From Aphidius gifuensis (lineage: Eukaryota > Arthropoda > Insecta > Hymenoptera > Braconidae), in assembly GCF_014905175.1 (NCBI RefSeq), contig NC_057792.1, forward strand, positions 3,906,001-3,970,000: a DNA stretch of 64,000 nt, read 5' to 3'. Position numbers and translations under genes: made by a program. Below the pieces are notes generated by a model that saw nothing but the letters and a program-made list of their open reading frames with translations, ran no database searches and was not told the origin of the DNA. How positions within the stretch are numbered: the stretch's first letter is position 1; every line of letters begins with the position of its first letter. Of this stretch, positions 13,501-28,500 are shown in pieces.

Positions 13501-16500
13501 TATGAGTACAACGGAATCTCGAAGTCGGGGTTAGGGGAAAAAGATGCTCAGACTTCATCTCTTTGAAAGACAAGAAAGATATATCGAGCGAGCGAGAAAG
13601 AGTGAGGAAGAAATAATATAATATACAAAAAAGTCATATAATAATAATTTTTTTTTTTCAAAAAAAGGATGAGGATGTATACCCTCTTTTCCCTTTACCC
13701 TTTTCATCTTAATTTTTTTTTTTTTATTTGTTGTCCTGAAAGAAGGGAAAAATAAATAATAAAAATATATCTGTTAAATACAAAGTTGAGTAAAGCGACA
13801 CAAAAGATTTATCTTTTTTTTTTTTTTATATATTAAAATTTGTTTTTGTTAATTAAAAAAATTAATGGTTCATATTTTTGGAGTACGTATAGCTGTTTTT
13901 TTTTTTTGTTTAAATTTATGTATAATAAATTTATGGATTTATATTGAATTTGGTGAACTCATTCACTTTCAATAAACCACAGTAAATTGAAGATGTACAT
14001 GACAAAACCCGTCGTAAGACGTACAAACTGATGCGAATGACATACTCGTTCATCTCATCTTGATTTACAGTCTTGAAACTTCACGTGACGTGTGTCCTCG
14101 TTACACCAAAAATCCTTTGTCCCTTTGATCCAACCGAATTGCAAGCAGTCTCATTTCTTTTTTTTTTTCATTTCTTTCCCACTGCCAACTTTTTTTTCAC
14201 AATCACCACTGTGTCTTTGTGAATGTATATTTATACGTACGTATTGTGCATCCACATATATACCATTACCATTATTTTGACCACCGAATTCTCAGGATAT
14301 ATATACAATAAATTATTATTATTATTATTGATACATGCGTATAAATATATATTCACAATAATATAATATCGAAATATTATACAACAAATTTACTGTATTG
14401 ACCGCACTTATTTCATACGAAACATATATTTTTCATCTTCAATTTCAAAACGATCGATATATATTTTTCAATGTTTCATAACTGGATTATTAACGAGTCG
14501 ATCCATCACTATATGAAACTCATTCGAATAATATTTAATGTTTTTTTTTAAATAAGAAAATAAATATATGAAATAATAATAATAATAAATTATTATGAAG
14601 AATTGCTAAAGTCAGATAAATATTGAGTTTATTCTCATCAGTCATCAAATTGTATATATGTATAGTTGGTGTAACGAGAAGGCGCGTGCGATCATACACA
14701 GAATATAATATCATCCAAGCCGGTTACAACTTCTTGATGATCAAAAAACCACACAGTTGATTTTTTTTTTTTTTTTTATTACTATATATACTCTTGACTG
14801 ATCATCACATATACACAAGTAGAAATTTTATTTATTATATATTATTTTTATTGTCTCTTTTCTCTCTTCAATTGGTTAGACATACATGTGGCCTAATGGC
14901 CGATTGAAACAACTGAAAAATCCTTGGCGTATCATCGTTTTGCGGTTTCATAAAATATCGATAATATACAAATTTATACCGCAGAAAAAACGTGAATAAT
15001 TTTCTTAAATATATATATATATAATAAACCGTTAAAAAATTTAACAAGACACAGAAGTATCAATCGAACGTGATCGAATATTTGGTCCATCAATTTTATA
15101 ATAATCATTGAGAAAATCAATAAAACATAGTGAAAAAAAATTATATTTAAAATTTTTTTTTTTTTATATATAGTAAAGTAAAAAATTTAATAAAAATAAA
15201 AAACAAGTATTCTCAAGAGAAATAGCGGTATAGATAGAAAATTGTATGTGTCTCTCTGTGTGTACAACTTTTACCTCAACTCAAGAGAAAAATATAACGA
15301 ACGCGACAAAATTGAACTAACGAAAACAAGTTGCAAAGAAATTCAACTTTTCTACATATATATTTTCTACACTATAAATCTATTTATTTATATATATATA
15401 ATATTAAATGTGTATATGTGTTTACCACACCGTTTTGAAATAATGAAAAAAAAAAAATTAAATAAATAAAATAACTTGTTCTGAATCACCACCAATAGTC
15501 TACATATACATATACACAACAAGATCATAAGTATATATATATATAAATATATAAAGTAACGAGGTAAACGAATTAATCAGTCACTTAAGTACAGTAAAAC
15601 TCTCGAGTTAAAGAATAAATATGGCCGCATCTATAAAGCGCGTCTCTTGAACGTGACTAAAATAAGTTATGAACAAATTTACTATGAAAATGGTATAAAT
15701 AAAAAAATAAATAAATAAAAAGTAGAGAATATACTTATATAAAAAAAAATAAATAAATAGCCACACCCAATTGAGTACCTGTTATTATTATTGATCAGTA
15801 TTAAATGTGCTATTATAAATAAATGAAAAAAAAAATAAATAAAAGCAGGGCTTATATTTGTAATGTAAAAAGTAAATATGATGTATAGATTATTCAGGGT
15901 TACATGATACACAAGATTTTATTCAAGATTCATTGTAAATTGATAAGTACATCAATGACAACGATGTATGATGGACCAAGTCATTGTCAATGGGGCCAAT
16001 ATTTTACAAAATATTATCTATCGTATTATATTTTTCATAGTAAATGGACATTATTATTATATGAAAATATTTTTTTTCATTATATTGCAATTCACATAGA
16101 TGTGTCTCACTCACTTCCCACATGAAAAGTCATAGCCATCAATGTATAACACGTTAACATCATTGTAAAATCATGTAGGGAGCACAGAGGGTGGTTACTT
16201 GCTATCTGCATCCGGCAGAGAATCCACATAATAGCCAAGTAAATATTCACAAAGATTTCTCCAGGGAGTCTTTTGTCAATGATACTGCCAACTATATGTA
16301 TATATAGATATTTTTTTTATTTTTATATATACTCGATGTATGTATGTATATACCATTAAATGTATTATAAAATGTCTCGTTAATCTCTTGAGTTGATATT
16401 GAATAGGAGTATCTTAAATTATTTACATAATACACAATATAAAATTGAGGAAAAAATAAAGTAAAATCAAGGCAACAGGTGCAAAAACTTTTGCACTGTG

Positions 16501-19500
16501 TGTAATAAAATATATATACGAAAAAAATAAAATAAAATAAAATATTAAATAAAGTGGCTACAGTGAAAGTTTCAAGGTAAAAGATTTTGTTGTATTCATT
16601 CAAGATATACAGTATCTAGAAACATTGAGACACACATACACTTTAATTTCAAGTATTCAAATTTCACTCTTTGAAGAGTCAATTGATACTATTCAATGTC
16701 TACATACTTTCTTAGATTTCCATACAATTTGTATGTCCAATGGTTAGTTGTATAAATTTTCTGGATTTTTTTTTTTTTTCATCTTAAAAGCTTGACAAAG
16801 TATGCCAACAGTGAACAAGACGATGATGATGATGATGATGAAGAAAAGAAGAATCGAGTTGTCACTTTGTATTGCTGTGTCAAGTATAAAAAAAGATACA
16901 TATCCGAATGAGAATTTTTTTTTATTTCAAGTTGTTAACATTGTCATTGGGTTATTTGTATAAATCAAAGTATCCAAGCACACACTGAGTCAGTAGACAT
17001 ATCAAATGGATATTAAAATCAGCATAAAAATAAAATATATATATTTAAAAAAATATATATAGATGTATTCAAGGTTTTGGGCTGCATGATGATAGTAAAA
17101 GACACACATTTGATTGAGGTGGTAGTCATACCACGAGGTAAAGATTCTTGATGACGATGATGATGATGATGATGATGATGACGATGGGCGGTGGTAGTGG
17201 TGGTGATGGTAGTGGTTGTTCATAAGCACTTCAACACTTGTTCTCCAACGCATCGATGATTATGCCCCCACCTGCCGCAGGCGGCGCCACTCGGGCCTTC
17301 TTCTTTTCGCCTCTAGGCCATTCTCAAGAAGCGCGCGCGCCAACGCAGTCTTCTGATCAGTCTCACTAACTTGAACCAATACCGATTCACAATATAACAA
17401 TATATATGTATATATACATAAATATTTATCATATTATAAATAAATAAATTATTTATAGAAAAGTTTTATCTCAGTTTGATTTTTATTAAAGTATTATTTG
17501 ATATATATTTTTTTTTTTTTTATTTAAAATAGTGATATAAATATTTATTCGTGAAAAATGTTATTGACAGTTATATAATTTATCAAATATAAAAAATAAT
17601 AATTATTATTATAATGAAGATAATAGTGATATTAATAATGACAATTAGTGATTTTTTTTTTTTTTTTAAATGATAAATTATTATATAAAAAAAAAAATAT
17701 TTAATTAAAAATTTTTTGACATGTCAATAATTGAAAATATAAAAATAATAAAAAAAAGGATAAATATGAAAATGTCACCATTGCACAAGGTCACATCACC
17801 AGAGAGTTCGGAGTTGATGACTAATGACATGTTGGATAATCAACGAGAAATATCATCAAATAAATGTGAAAGAAATAGTGATAATAATGATATTCATTCA
17901 AGAAAATTAACTTCATTGTCAGTCAATAATAATAACAATAATAATAACAACAATAATAATGAAGTTGGATTTGTACTTGATGATAATACAGGTGATGAGC
18001 TACAAGATGACATTGACGATGTGAGTTTTCTATATTAATTAAAATTTTTATCATTTGAATTAAATAATAAAAAATATAATAACTAATTTAAAAATCAAGA
18101 AAATTTCAAATATATATCGTATATATTATTAATAATCATACGATATATATTTTTTATTTCGTGGAATGTTTAAAACCAGTTGCTGTATTCGCTTTCTTTG
18201 GCCTCAAACATCCAAGTCAGAGAGACACATCTTGCCTCAGGCATTGAACACACAGTCAACTTAATTTACTCAGTTAATTTCACACGCTTATATTGCCAGA
18301 CTTTGACCAATAATTTTTTTTTGACCAATTTTTGATCATTGGCCTTTTCTATTGCATATTTACATAAATATATAGCAGCAGGTTAGATGAAAACGAGTTT
18401 TGACAGTAGGCTAAAAGAGGAAATATATTTGAAAAAAAAAAAACGTCATGCACAGAAGAGTATTCCCCAGTTTGCCTGAGGCTTATGATAGATTATTTGA
18501 ATCATTCAACTGATTCATTTTTTTTTTTTATGTATTTTATTATTCTTCAAAATTTAATGCCTCGGGTTTTTTTTTTTTGTGATACAATCACATGTTTTAT
18601 ACCAAATTTAATAATATTTAATCGAATTGTAGAAATGTGGTCCTTCCTACGCATTATGGTCGTTAAGATTAAACTAACATAACAGGTTTTTTTTTTTTTT
18701 GTTTTTTTGAGAAGAATTAATAATGATAATAAAAAATTAAAAAATTCACTTGGAGAAATTATTATCTGATGGATCTATGTGTTCACATTGATACGATATA
18801 TACTAGTAATATTTTTTTTTTATTTTACATGTTAAACTATGAAAAAAAATTTTTTTATTTAAATATAATTATATAGATATATTTTTGTAATAATATCCCG
18901 CGATGTAAATTAATCATTAATGATATTTTCATGATAATTTATTGAAGCTCAATGACACAGTTAACATTATCAATTTTTTTTTTTTTATAAATTCAAGATA
19001 CTTTATTTATTAGGAATGAACTTTGATCAAATGTATTTTATCATCAAGTAGTTATTCTGTCAAATGGCGGTATAAAAAAAAAAAACGGTTTTTTTTTTTT
19101 CAATTTTTTATTTACTTTTTTTTTTGTGGCTAGATTGAGAGACAAAAGTTGGACATCTGATGATTGTAAAAAATGAGAAGATTGTTTTTATGGATGATTG
19201 CAAAAAACTGTAGGGATATAATAAATAAATAAAAAAAAAAATTAAATAATAAGGATAAAAAAAAAGTAAACTCGTAGGTTCCTTTTTGAGCAACTGGAAT
19301 GTACACCTTGTGTCAAAGTGGTAGCAAGAGAGGAAGCTCTTATGCTTCTGTAATTATATACCCTCTTTTGCAGACATCAATGTACCAATCTTCTTCTTGC
19401 TTGGTTTTTTTTTATCTGAATTTTTTTTTTTTTTATTCATTTTAAACTTCCGCTTTTCATTATAATCTTTTTATCAATTAAGGTTTTTTTTCTTTATTTC

Positions 19501-22500
19501 TTTATTTTATCAAAATGATTTATGTGATGATTATTAATTTATTGACCTTGTAATTTTATATTTGAATGTCGGCTGTAATGCATTTTAATAGATTTAATAT
19601 ATTTCTTACCACGTGGTGTATTATCAACAAGTATATATTATTAAAAAATATATAATAATGTATGTGTCGTTTTATTTACCACGCATAGACTGCTTGCGGG
19701 CATTCCAGTCACTGATTCTTCGCGCCTTTTGATGCTGATTCAAATCTCATGCTTTTTTATATGTGTTAATATACATGTGTATATATGTAGCCAACATTTT
19801 AATCGTTTTGTCAGAATTTACCAGGTGTACTGATCGGATGATCTTGCCTTCAAGGGATTATAACATTTTTTTTTTTTCCCTCCAACTTTATTGAATTAAT
19901 TTTTTATTATTACATAACATTTTTTATTTATTCATTTATTACTAAATAGTTTTAAATATTATTCTATTTTTTTTTTTAATCACAAAAACACACACAATTG
20001 AAAACTTATGACTGTCTATTGATAAGCCAGGTTTTTTTTTTTTTTTATTTTTAAATTTATGATAACGTATAATACCTGTTATCTTGTTTCAAATATATTT
20101 TTGTGTTTTTAATTTTTTTTTTTTTTTGATTAGTCAACGTGTAAAGAAAAAAAATAATATAGTTAGCTATTAGTGGCCGAAAACATTTAGCCGATAAAAG
20201 AGTAAAAAAAAAATATTTGTGGCTTTAACTACGCACATATAGCTTCAGAGTTTTAGTTTATATTTGATGAAAAATTTCATTGTGCTTTGGAAATTGAGTT
20301 GGATAGTTTAAAAAAGAAAATATTTATGTCTACGTACATAACTTAATAATTTTAATTTATACTCAATAGAAATTTATATTATTATAATTAAAAAAATTAA
20401 GTTGAACGTTTTGAAAGATAATTAAAAAATTTATCTACCAAGTTGTTTATTTATTTTGTTTTTTACGATGAATATAATACGGGAGTTTTAAATATTTTTT
20501 ATAATTCAAGTAAAATGAATAGATATTATGGTTATTGTGGAAACGGTGGCTCAGCTAGAGAACATGCTAATAAACTAAAGGTAAAAGTGTCATAAAAATT
20601 TTTTACAACTTTGCTCATAAGCCTGACGGACTGTTTAACTTTGAAAATAAAAAAAATATATAAAAAAATTAAAATATCCCATGCACTCACGTGTGTTGAA
20701 TATTTTTCATTTTTATTATTAAATAATTTTCATTATTATATTTTCTCAACTTAATATAACAACAAACACATAATACAAGAAAAATTTAATTATACATTTA
20801 AAAATTTATCTTAATATAATCCATGTACAAAAGAAATAAAAAAATTATATTTTAAAGATTAAAAAGAAATTAGAAAAAAATAAAATGATCAATTTGTGTT
20901 GGTATATGATAGACATCATCTACCAATCCTCGTCAATGTCAAAAAAAAAAAAAAAGAAAAAAAATTTGGGTCACTCTCTCGAATAAGAAAGAAGCCATCA
21001 AGATCAAAGATAATTACAAATACATAGATTATATTTTCTGTACTAAATTCGATTAATAATATACAACATGAACAATGAACAAAAAAAAAAAAATAATAAT
21101 TTTATGATCATTAGGTAATTTTAAAATTAGAAGAAAAGTCATTTAAATTATTTATTGACATTGAATATTTTTTTTTGAATTTTCCTCCATCATCATAATG
21201 ATTATTTTTTATTTTTTTATTTTCAATTTTCGACGGTCAAACGGAAATAACATAGTCAGCCACGTAGCACTAATGACAGCCGCGTGTTTATATACACACA
21301 CTTGAGTATTGTGGTCAAATATATGGTCAAAAAAATTTACCGCAAAATGTTGATATATACATAATTATTAATATGTATACACAAGATTTTTTTTTTTTTA
21401 AAAAAAAGCTCCTAAACGATGCCATTTTTTTCTATTAAACTTGGATAGATAATTATAAATTTAAAAATAATTTTTAAAATAACATTATATATTTTTTTTT
21501 TTTTTAAATAATAATTTGTAAAAAAAAAAATAATAATCTAAAGTAAAACTGAGATAAAATAAAAAAAATAAAAATAATATATAAGAAAAAAAATATTTTA
21601 AAAAGTAAAAAAAAAATAAGTTGAATGCCTGCCTTGGAGGCACCTGCAGAAAAGCAAAGGTCTGTCGGCCTATACCCGTCGGCTCTTACGTCGCTCTTTA
21701 TCCACCAAACATGTATTTATTCATGAGGATCTGTTATACTGCGGCAAAAGCACATGCGACAACATTATATATTGCATCTTGATATATAAAATATATAAAA
21801 TGCACTATATATCTATATGCTAATAAATATTTTATTTATTTATTTATTTTTTTTATCGTATAAACAAGTGGACATTTACGCGAACCTTCAAATTGTAACA
21901 TGTATTTATCTATTATATATTTTTATTGTTAAATTATATATTTATCCTTCGGCTAATTTCAATTGTCAATAGTTTGTTTGCAATATATACATTGTATATT
22001 ATATTTTTATTTATTTTTTTTCTAATGCATTTTTATCAATAACATATTGGCACGAGACTAAAACATTTGTATATTTTTTTCTGATTGATAGATTAATGAT
22101 GATACTTGAATATTGATTTTAATATTTAATTTTTTTTCATTTAACTCGTATTTTTTTTTGCAAAGAGAAATTTTATATAAAATATTACTTTAATATTTTA
22201 AAGCTTTGATTAATTAAGAGATATTTCATATAATTTTTAAATATCTTTTAATCTGTTCAATTATCAGGAAAAAAATATATATAATTTTTTTTTAAATATG
22301 AAATGATTTTTTTTTTTAGTGGATTATATACATTTACAGTCAATTTGTATTTGTTTTAAACTGGATCTAGATCTTGTATTTTGATCGTACCCATCATCAA
22401 GTAGTTATATCAATGATGCACATCTTTGAGTCTTGAAAGGCAACGCCGAGCATTTCTAAACATATTTTTCTTTTTTTTTTTTAATTATTTTTTATTTTAT

Positions 22501-25500
22501 GTTTTTAACGATATATTTGCGCACCCGATAGTTCAACTAATTACGCACTACCGATTATGGATTTTTGTAGCAAATGTCTGGAGTAATGCCCAGCGTGAAA
22601 CTCTCTAGTCAACAAATATAAAATAGTTTACAAGGTATAACGTTGCCGGCACGTTTTATTTGCCAGACGATTGCTATCAATTATACAGATCAGCCGGACT
22701 TTGTTATTAGCCTTGCACACAACAAACTCATACAGACAGGTATGTGTTGAAATGGATTTTTGCCTAGAATGACAAAAAAAGAAATAAAAAAAAAAAAACA
22801 TATGCGATTTGAAATAAAAAAAACATATAAATAAACAACAATTTTAAGCATAAAACAAAATAAATAGTTTTTTAAATTGAAATAATCGAAATTATTTACT
22901 TTTAAAGGAAATTTTTATGAGTTGATAATTTAATAATTAGTGATTATTATATATAGTTTATAATTGTGAAATTAAATAATGTGTTTTTTTTTTTTGGTGA
23001 TGATGTGAATTTTAATGATAATCGTGGGAAAATATATATATTACATTTACAACAAATAATTGTCAATCTTTTGATTTACCAAAGTCATTAAGTGTGCAAT
23101 TGCAATAAATAAATAAATAAATAAATATAAAAAATTATCAAAAAAAAAAGAATAAACATCAATAGGATGTTTCATTTTTTTTTTTATAAATAAACAAGTT
23201 ATCTTAATAATTTTTTTATAAATTATAAAAAATAATATAAACACGTGTTTGAATAGTATTTTTTATTTTTCTTCTGACTCATTAACACAAGTGTCGATGA
23301 ACTGTGCATGTCACAAAAAAAAAAAAATAATAAAATTAATTATTCATAGTTAAATCTATTAAATTGATTATTGTACACGTGTTAATAATAATATATACAA
23401 ATATTTATGAAAAAAAAAAAAAATATGTATATATTGTGAATCAATGTTGATACCGTTATCTTTTTCCAATGTACAATTGCTGATGGGATATTATATTCAT
23501 TATAAACATATACGATGGTAGTCCCTTGATGGCGGTCAAAATTAACAGTAAATAAGGTTGTTGTTGTTGTTGTTGTTGTTATTGTTGTTGTTGTTGCATA
23601 TGCTGCCGCCGATTCTCCCGATATCGATCAATGTCCAGTCCAACCTGCATGTTACATACATCTCATGCATTTTCGGCAACCCCTTCATTTTCAATTCATT
23701 TTTTTTTTTTCATTTGAGATTGTACACTGATAATATAAATATGTCGAGATGATCATAGTTGTTCAGGACAAGTTGATAAATTTTTAATAAAACTTGTGAT
23801 TATAAATATGGCCCAATTGCATATTTAATATTAATTTTGTTGTATATAGTGACATATTCGCATTCATCAAAGACAAATATCACAAAGTTGAATAAGGGCG
23901 TTGCACGTTGGTTACCGTTTACTGGCGCTGTAAATGGTATAACTGGAATGTCGTTTAGCGACTTGTTTCTCCTTCTCCCTATTACCACAGCATCCCATTT
24001 AATCGTCTCTCTGTTACATCTTTTATTCGCCACGTATATATTATTTTTATATTTATCTTTATCGTTTGTTTTTATTTTATTTTATTTTTTTTTCTTTAAA
24101 CTTCATGATGATTTTATTTTTTGATCTCAATTTTATATTTTATTTATATTTTTTCCGTATATTCATTTAATTTTTTAAAATTGTTGGGTTGACAGTACGT
24201 GATCTCTTTTCGTATTCTGGCTCATCGTTAAATCGAGCAATTGTAAAATGTTGATGTTGAGAAAGTATCAAAACCGGCTTATATAAAAATTACATTGACG
24301 AAAATCATCAGCTGCACTTTAATTTGTTAACACGCGGCTTTGCTTCTTGTTCTTGTTTTTTTTTTTTAAATTTTATTATATATTTTGTTTTTTGGGTTGT
24401 CTTCTGTACGTTCACTTTTTACTTGGGTCCATCTCACAACCCATGAAATTTTTGGGAATAAAAAAATAAAATAAAATTTCATAGCCTCTCCATTTATATT
24501 GGTTGCATCCACCAAGATGCAATTTCATATACTGATATATCCGTTACTCTTTAAATTCACTTTGCTCAGAATTTTTCAAGTGAGCCTGATTTTGTCCCTC
24601 AAGTATTTATGCTTTTTATATTTATGATACATATGTTTGTATGTGTGTGGTTATGTTCTCTGATATATACCGCGATTTTGTTACATCTATGGGTGGACAA
24701 ATGTATTGGCCTACCTATCCCTCAAATAAATAATAAATAAAAAATCAATCAAAGTCCTAACGGACGCATTTTGCCAAGTACACATATACAAAATAATATA
24801 CATTGTGCGGTAACGGTGCTTTTTATTGCCGGGAGCATGTAAAGGAGTGAGGGAGAAAATTGAGATAGGTATTATAAATATATTTTATATGTATAAACAT
24901 TATGGCAATAAATTTAAAAGCCTTGTCACGACATGCGAAATACCGATGTATGATTTTTGACTGCCTTGTCATTTTTTTTTTTTTTTCATTATATTCACTT
25001 ACATGTTTACAACCAAACTACTTCTATATATACATATAAAAATTTAATTGTTTTTATTCAATTTTTAATTAAAAAAAAAATTAAAAAAAAACTAATAATG
25101 ATTAGTGAGCAACAGATCGATGATAAATATCAATATGAATAAAATTAAAATTTTTTTTCCAAGTATTTAATAAAAAACTAAAAAAATATATATATAAATA
25201 GAATATTATTAATTTTTTTTTTTTATTATATTTATTTATCATTTTAAATGTGATTTATTAGAGCTTTTTTATAATTTTAATTTATTGATATTTTTTATCT
25301 GTTTATTTTTTTTAATTTTATTTTCAACAAATATATAGAATAATTTTTATATTTAATATTGTTCATTGAGTGTTTGAAAATAGTTTAACATTGAATAAAT
25401 TTACTGTAAAGATGACACAAGTCAGATAACATGGTTGTAAAGTCATGTTAAAGAAACAGGTAAATATTTATTGCTATAAAATTCACTGTTCACACGCGTG

Positions 25501-28500
25501 CCACAACATCACATCAAATATCAATGAATATATATATTCCATGCAATTTATTTAAACATCTATAGTGTTTATTATTTTATTAAATAATAAATAAGAAGAT
25601 TCATAATCGAAAAAAAAAAAAAACAAAATTAAAAATATAATAATATAAAAAGACATTCAATAAACTTGTGTAAAAAATTTTTTTATATTTAAATTGTATA
25701 TAAAGAATTAAAAAAATTTGAAAAAAAAAAAAAAATATATAAATACTTGCCGGAAATGAACAAGTGAAAGATTTGACAGCTGCATTTATGCATTTTATCG
25801 ATTTACCCACGCAAAATGATAATCAAATGTGATCTTAAAATATTTTTCATGTACAACAAGTATATTATAATTTTTTTTTCATTTTTTTTTTTTTGTTCCT
25901 TCTTACTTTGCATCGGCAATCAATAAATTTTATTTAAAAAAAAAAAAAAACTATCCTGGTGCATACACAGAATTCGTTGCAAAAAAAAGGGGTGTGGCAT
26001 TTTCCAGTATTTTTTTTTCTTTTTTCATATAACCGCACGTCTTTTGATATTGGCCAGTCTGACCACATAAAAATTGTACTACTTGTTGGCTCGTTGTATC
26101 GCGCATAAAAATATATCTATAAATTTTAATTTAGAAAAAAAATCTTAAAATAATTTTATTTCTTATTAAATTTTTTTTAAATTAACATTTATTAATTTCT
26201 ATTATTACAAGCTGTAATTAAAAACAGTTTGAAGAATTTTAAAAATAAAATAAAAATACTCTAAATTTTTATAAACACAATGTTATTTTTTAATTTGGTA
26301 TACGACTAACGCGTTGATTCATCAAGACATATAATAGTTGAGCCATCAAGTTAAAAGTCCCAAGACATTCTGCAAAATAAAATTTAATGTATTAAACAAA
26401 TAAGAGGTAAAAAAAAAGTTATATAAAAAGTAAGAGAAGCTTTCTGCAAAGTGTGGGCCTATTCAATCTCGAGGGGCGTCTCCATCGGCCCCAACTCGCG
26501 TCTCACATGGCCCGTTTGTTGATCTGCGCGAGTCACTAGGTTCAGCCTAACGTGTCAAAAGAATAGTGGGGGGGTCATATCACCAAGGGGGATAATATAT
26601 AAATGAATAAGAAGGGGGTATACTCCTCCCCATTTAGCGGGAGATCTAGTTTGTAGCCACGTGCTCGTATCTCAGACTAAGTGTACAGTAGTCGAGCGGT
26701 CTGCCAGTTTGCTTGAAAATTCATTACATAGTATAACTTTTGATGCTTGAGTGTCAGTATCATATGGTAACATTAATTTTGTAATTTTATTATCTTTATT
26801 TTTTTTTTTTTTATTTATAAAATCATTGACACTTGTGTATTACATCAATTGTGATAAAAATAATATAATTAATATTAATTATTGAATTTATAAAATTTTA
26901 AAAATGATTATTTTTTACAGTGAAAATTATTGACTTAATTTATCAAGTTTATAAAACACCGTCGGTTCATAATAACATTTAATTATTTATCATCAAATGT
27001 CAATGAAAAATTATTGTGTTAAATTTGATGAAAATTAATTTTACTATTCATCATGATTATTTTAATATTACGATTTGTAATAACAAGTCGAATATTTTTT
27101 TTAAATATGATATTGTGAAATTTAATTATTATAAAAATTATCATTGTGTATATTTATTTATTTATTTAAGTTAATATAATATTGTGCGTGATATTTTATT
27201 GTGAATCTGTGATTTATTTGTGATGTTTTTTTTTTTAAATTAATTTTTTTTTTGATAAAAAGGTGAATTGTGAAAGGGTAGTTATTTTTGTGTTAAAAAG
27301 TATATTGACTTGGTGGTGATTTTTATAATTATAGTTGAGGGTTTAACCTCGACGTATTATATAATATTAAACTGGAGGTTCTTGAGATGTTTCCACCGCG
27401 TACAGAGAATGCCAATGTTGACAAATTGGCACTCTGCTATGCTCCCCATGTTGACATGACCACTGTCATCGAGGTTGAGGTGACCTTTTTTTTTTTCAAA
27501 AAAATATATCTATAAATTTAAATTAAATATTTAATTTTTATTTACGTTTACATATATATTATTAAAATAATCATTTCAAGGATATATTTTATAAATATAT
27601 TATGTATTTGTGTACAATAATGCCAATCATCAAAAATAAATCATCTGCAATTTTTTTTTTCTTATTATTAACGCATTTACATGTTGTTTAACTATATTTT
27701 CCGAAGATTATGATTTATTTTATATTTTTTTTTCCAAGTGTAAATAAACGCACGAGATGATAACAATTATTTTAAAATAAAATTAAACAACATGCATATA
27801 ATAGGATGTTGTTAAAGTTTTAAAAAAAAATTAAATAATCATAAAACGATATATCAATAGAATGACGTAACAATTATATTATAATATTACCTGTTGGTAA
27901 ATAAATTTTATCATAAATAAATTTGTAAATGTCTACTATGTCTGATGTATATTTAAAAAAAAAAAAAAAATTCAAGTGTATATATGTTCAAGTCATTTTT
28001 GGCAGTATACCGAAGGTGTATTTTATTTTCGAGTGTTTATTTGAACACTTGTTGATGGCAAACCGTCAGTAAATCATAAAACATATATATATTTTTTTTT
28101 GCAAGTCACCATATTCGTTAAGCCAAAAATTACATACGTGTCATAAGATTTTTGGGTTTTGCGTAATAATTTAAATAAATATATAATAGAAAAAAAAAAA
28201 AAAAAATTTAATAATCATTGTGTTTCTATAATATTGATTTAAAAATAATATATAATAATAAAAAACTTGATGACCCATTTGAATTATTTAAAAATAAATA
28301 TTGTTCAAAATAGAATAATAATTAAAAGATGTGAATCATTCTGAATGAGTGAATATGATGAAGGCCACATTTGTTAAACGTTCAATTATTGCGTGATGAT
28401 AGTTGGCGAACATGATGTGAAAGATATTTGCTTTGACATCTTGGCAATCAAAAGTTTTTAAAAATTTATACCAAATCATTATTCAGCAATTCTTTAATAT

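Noticed and set aside
17002..17253. 83-codon minus-strand frame with poly-Ser and His
   Set aside because: Generated by the (GAT)n repeat upstream of promoter B; no splice or family support.
23800..24124. Overlapping open frames on both strands (77 and 95 codons)
   Set aside because: Neither resembles a known protein and the two overlap antisense; kept only as a complexity patch.
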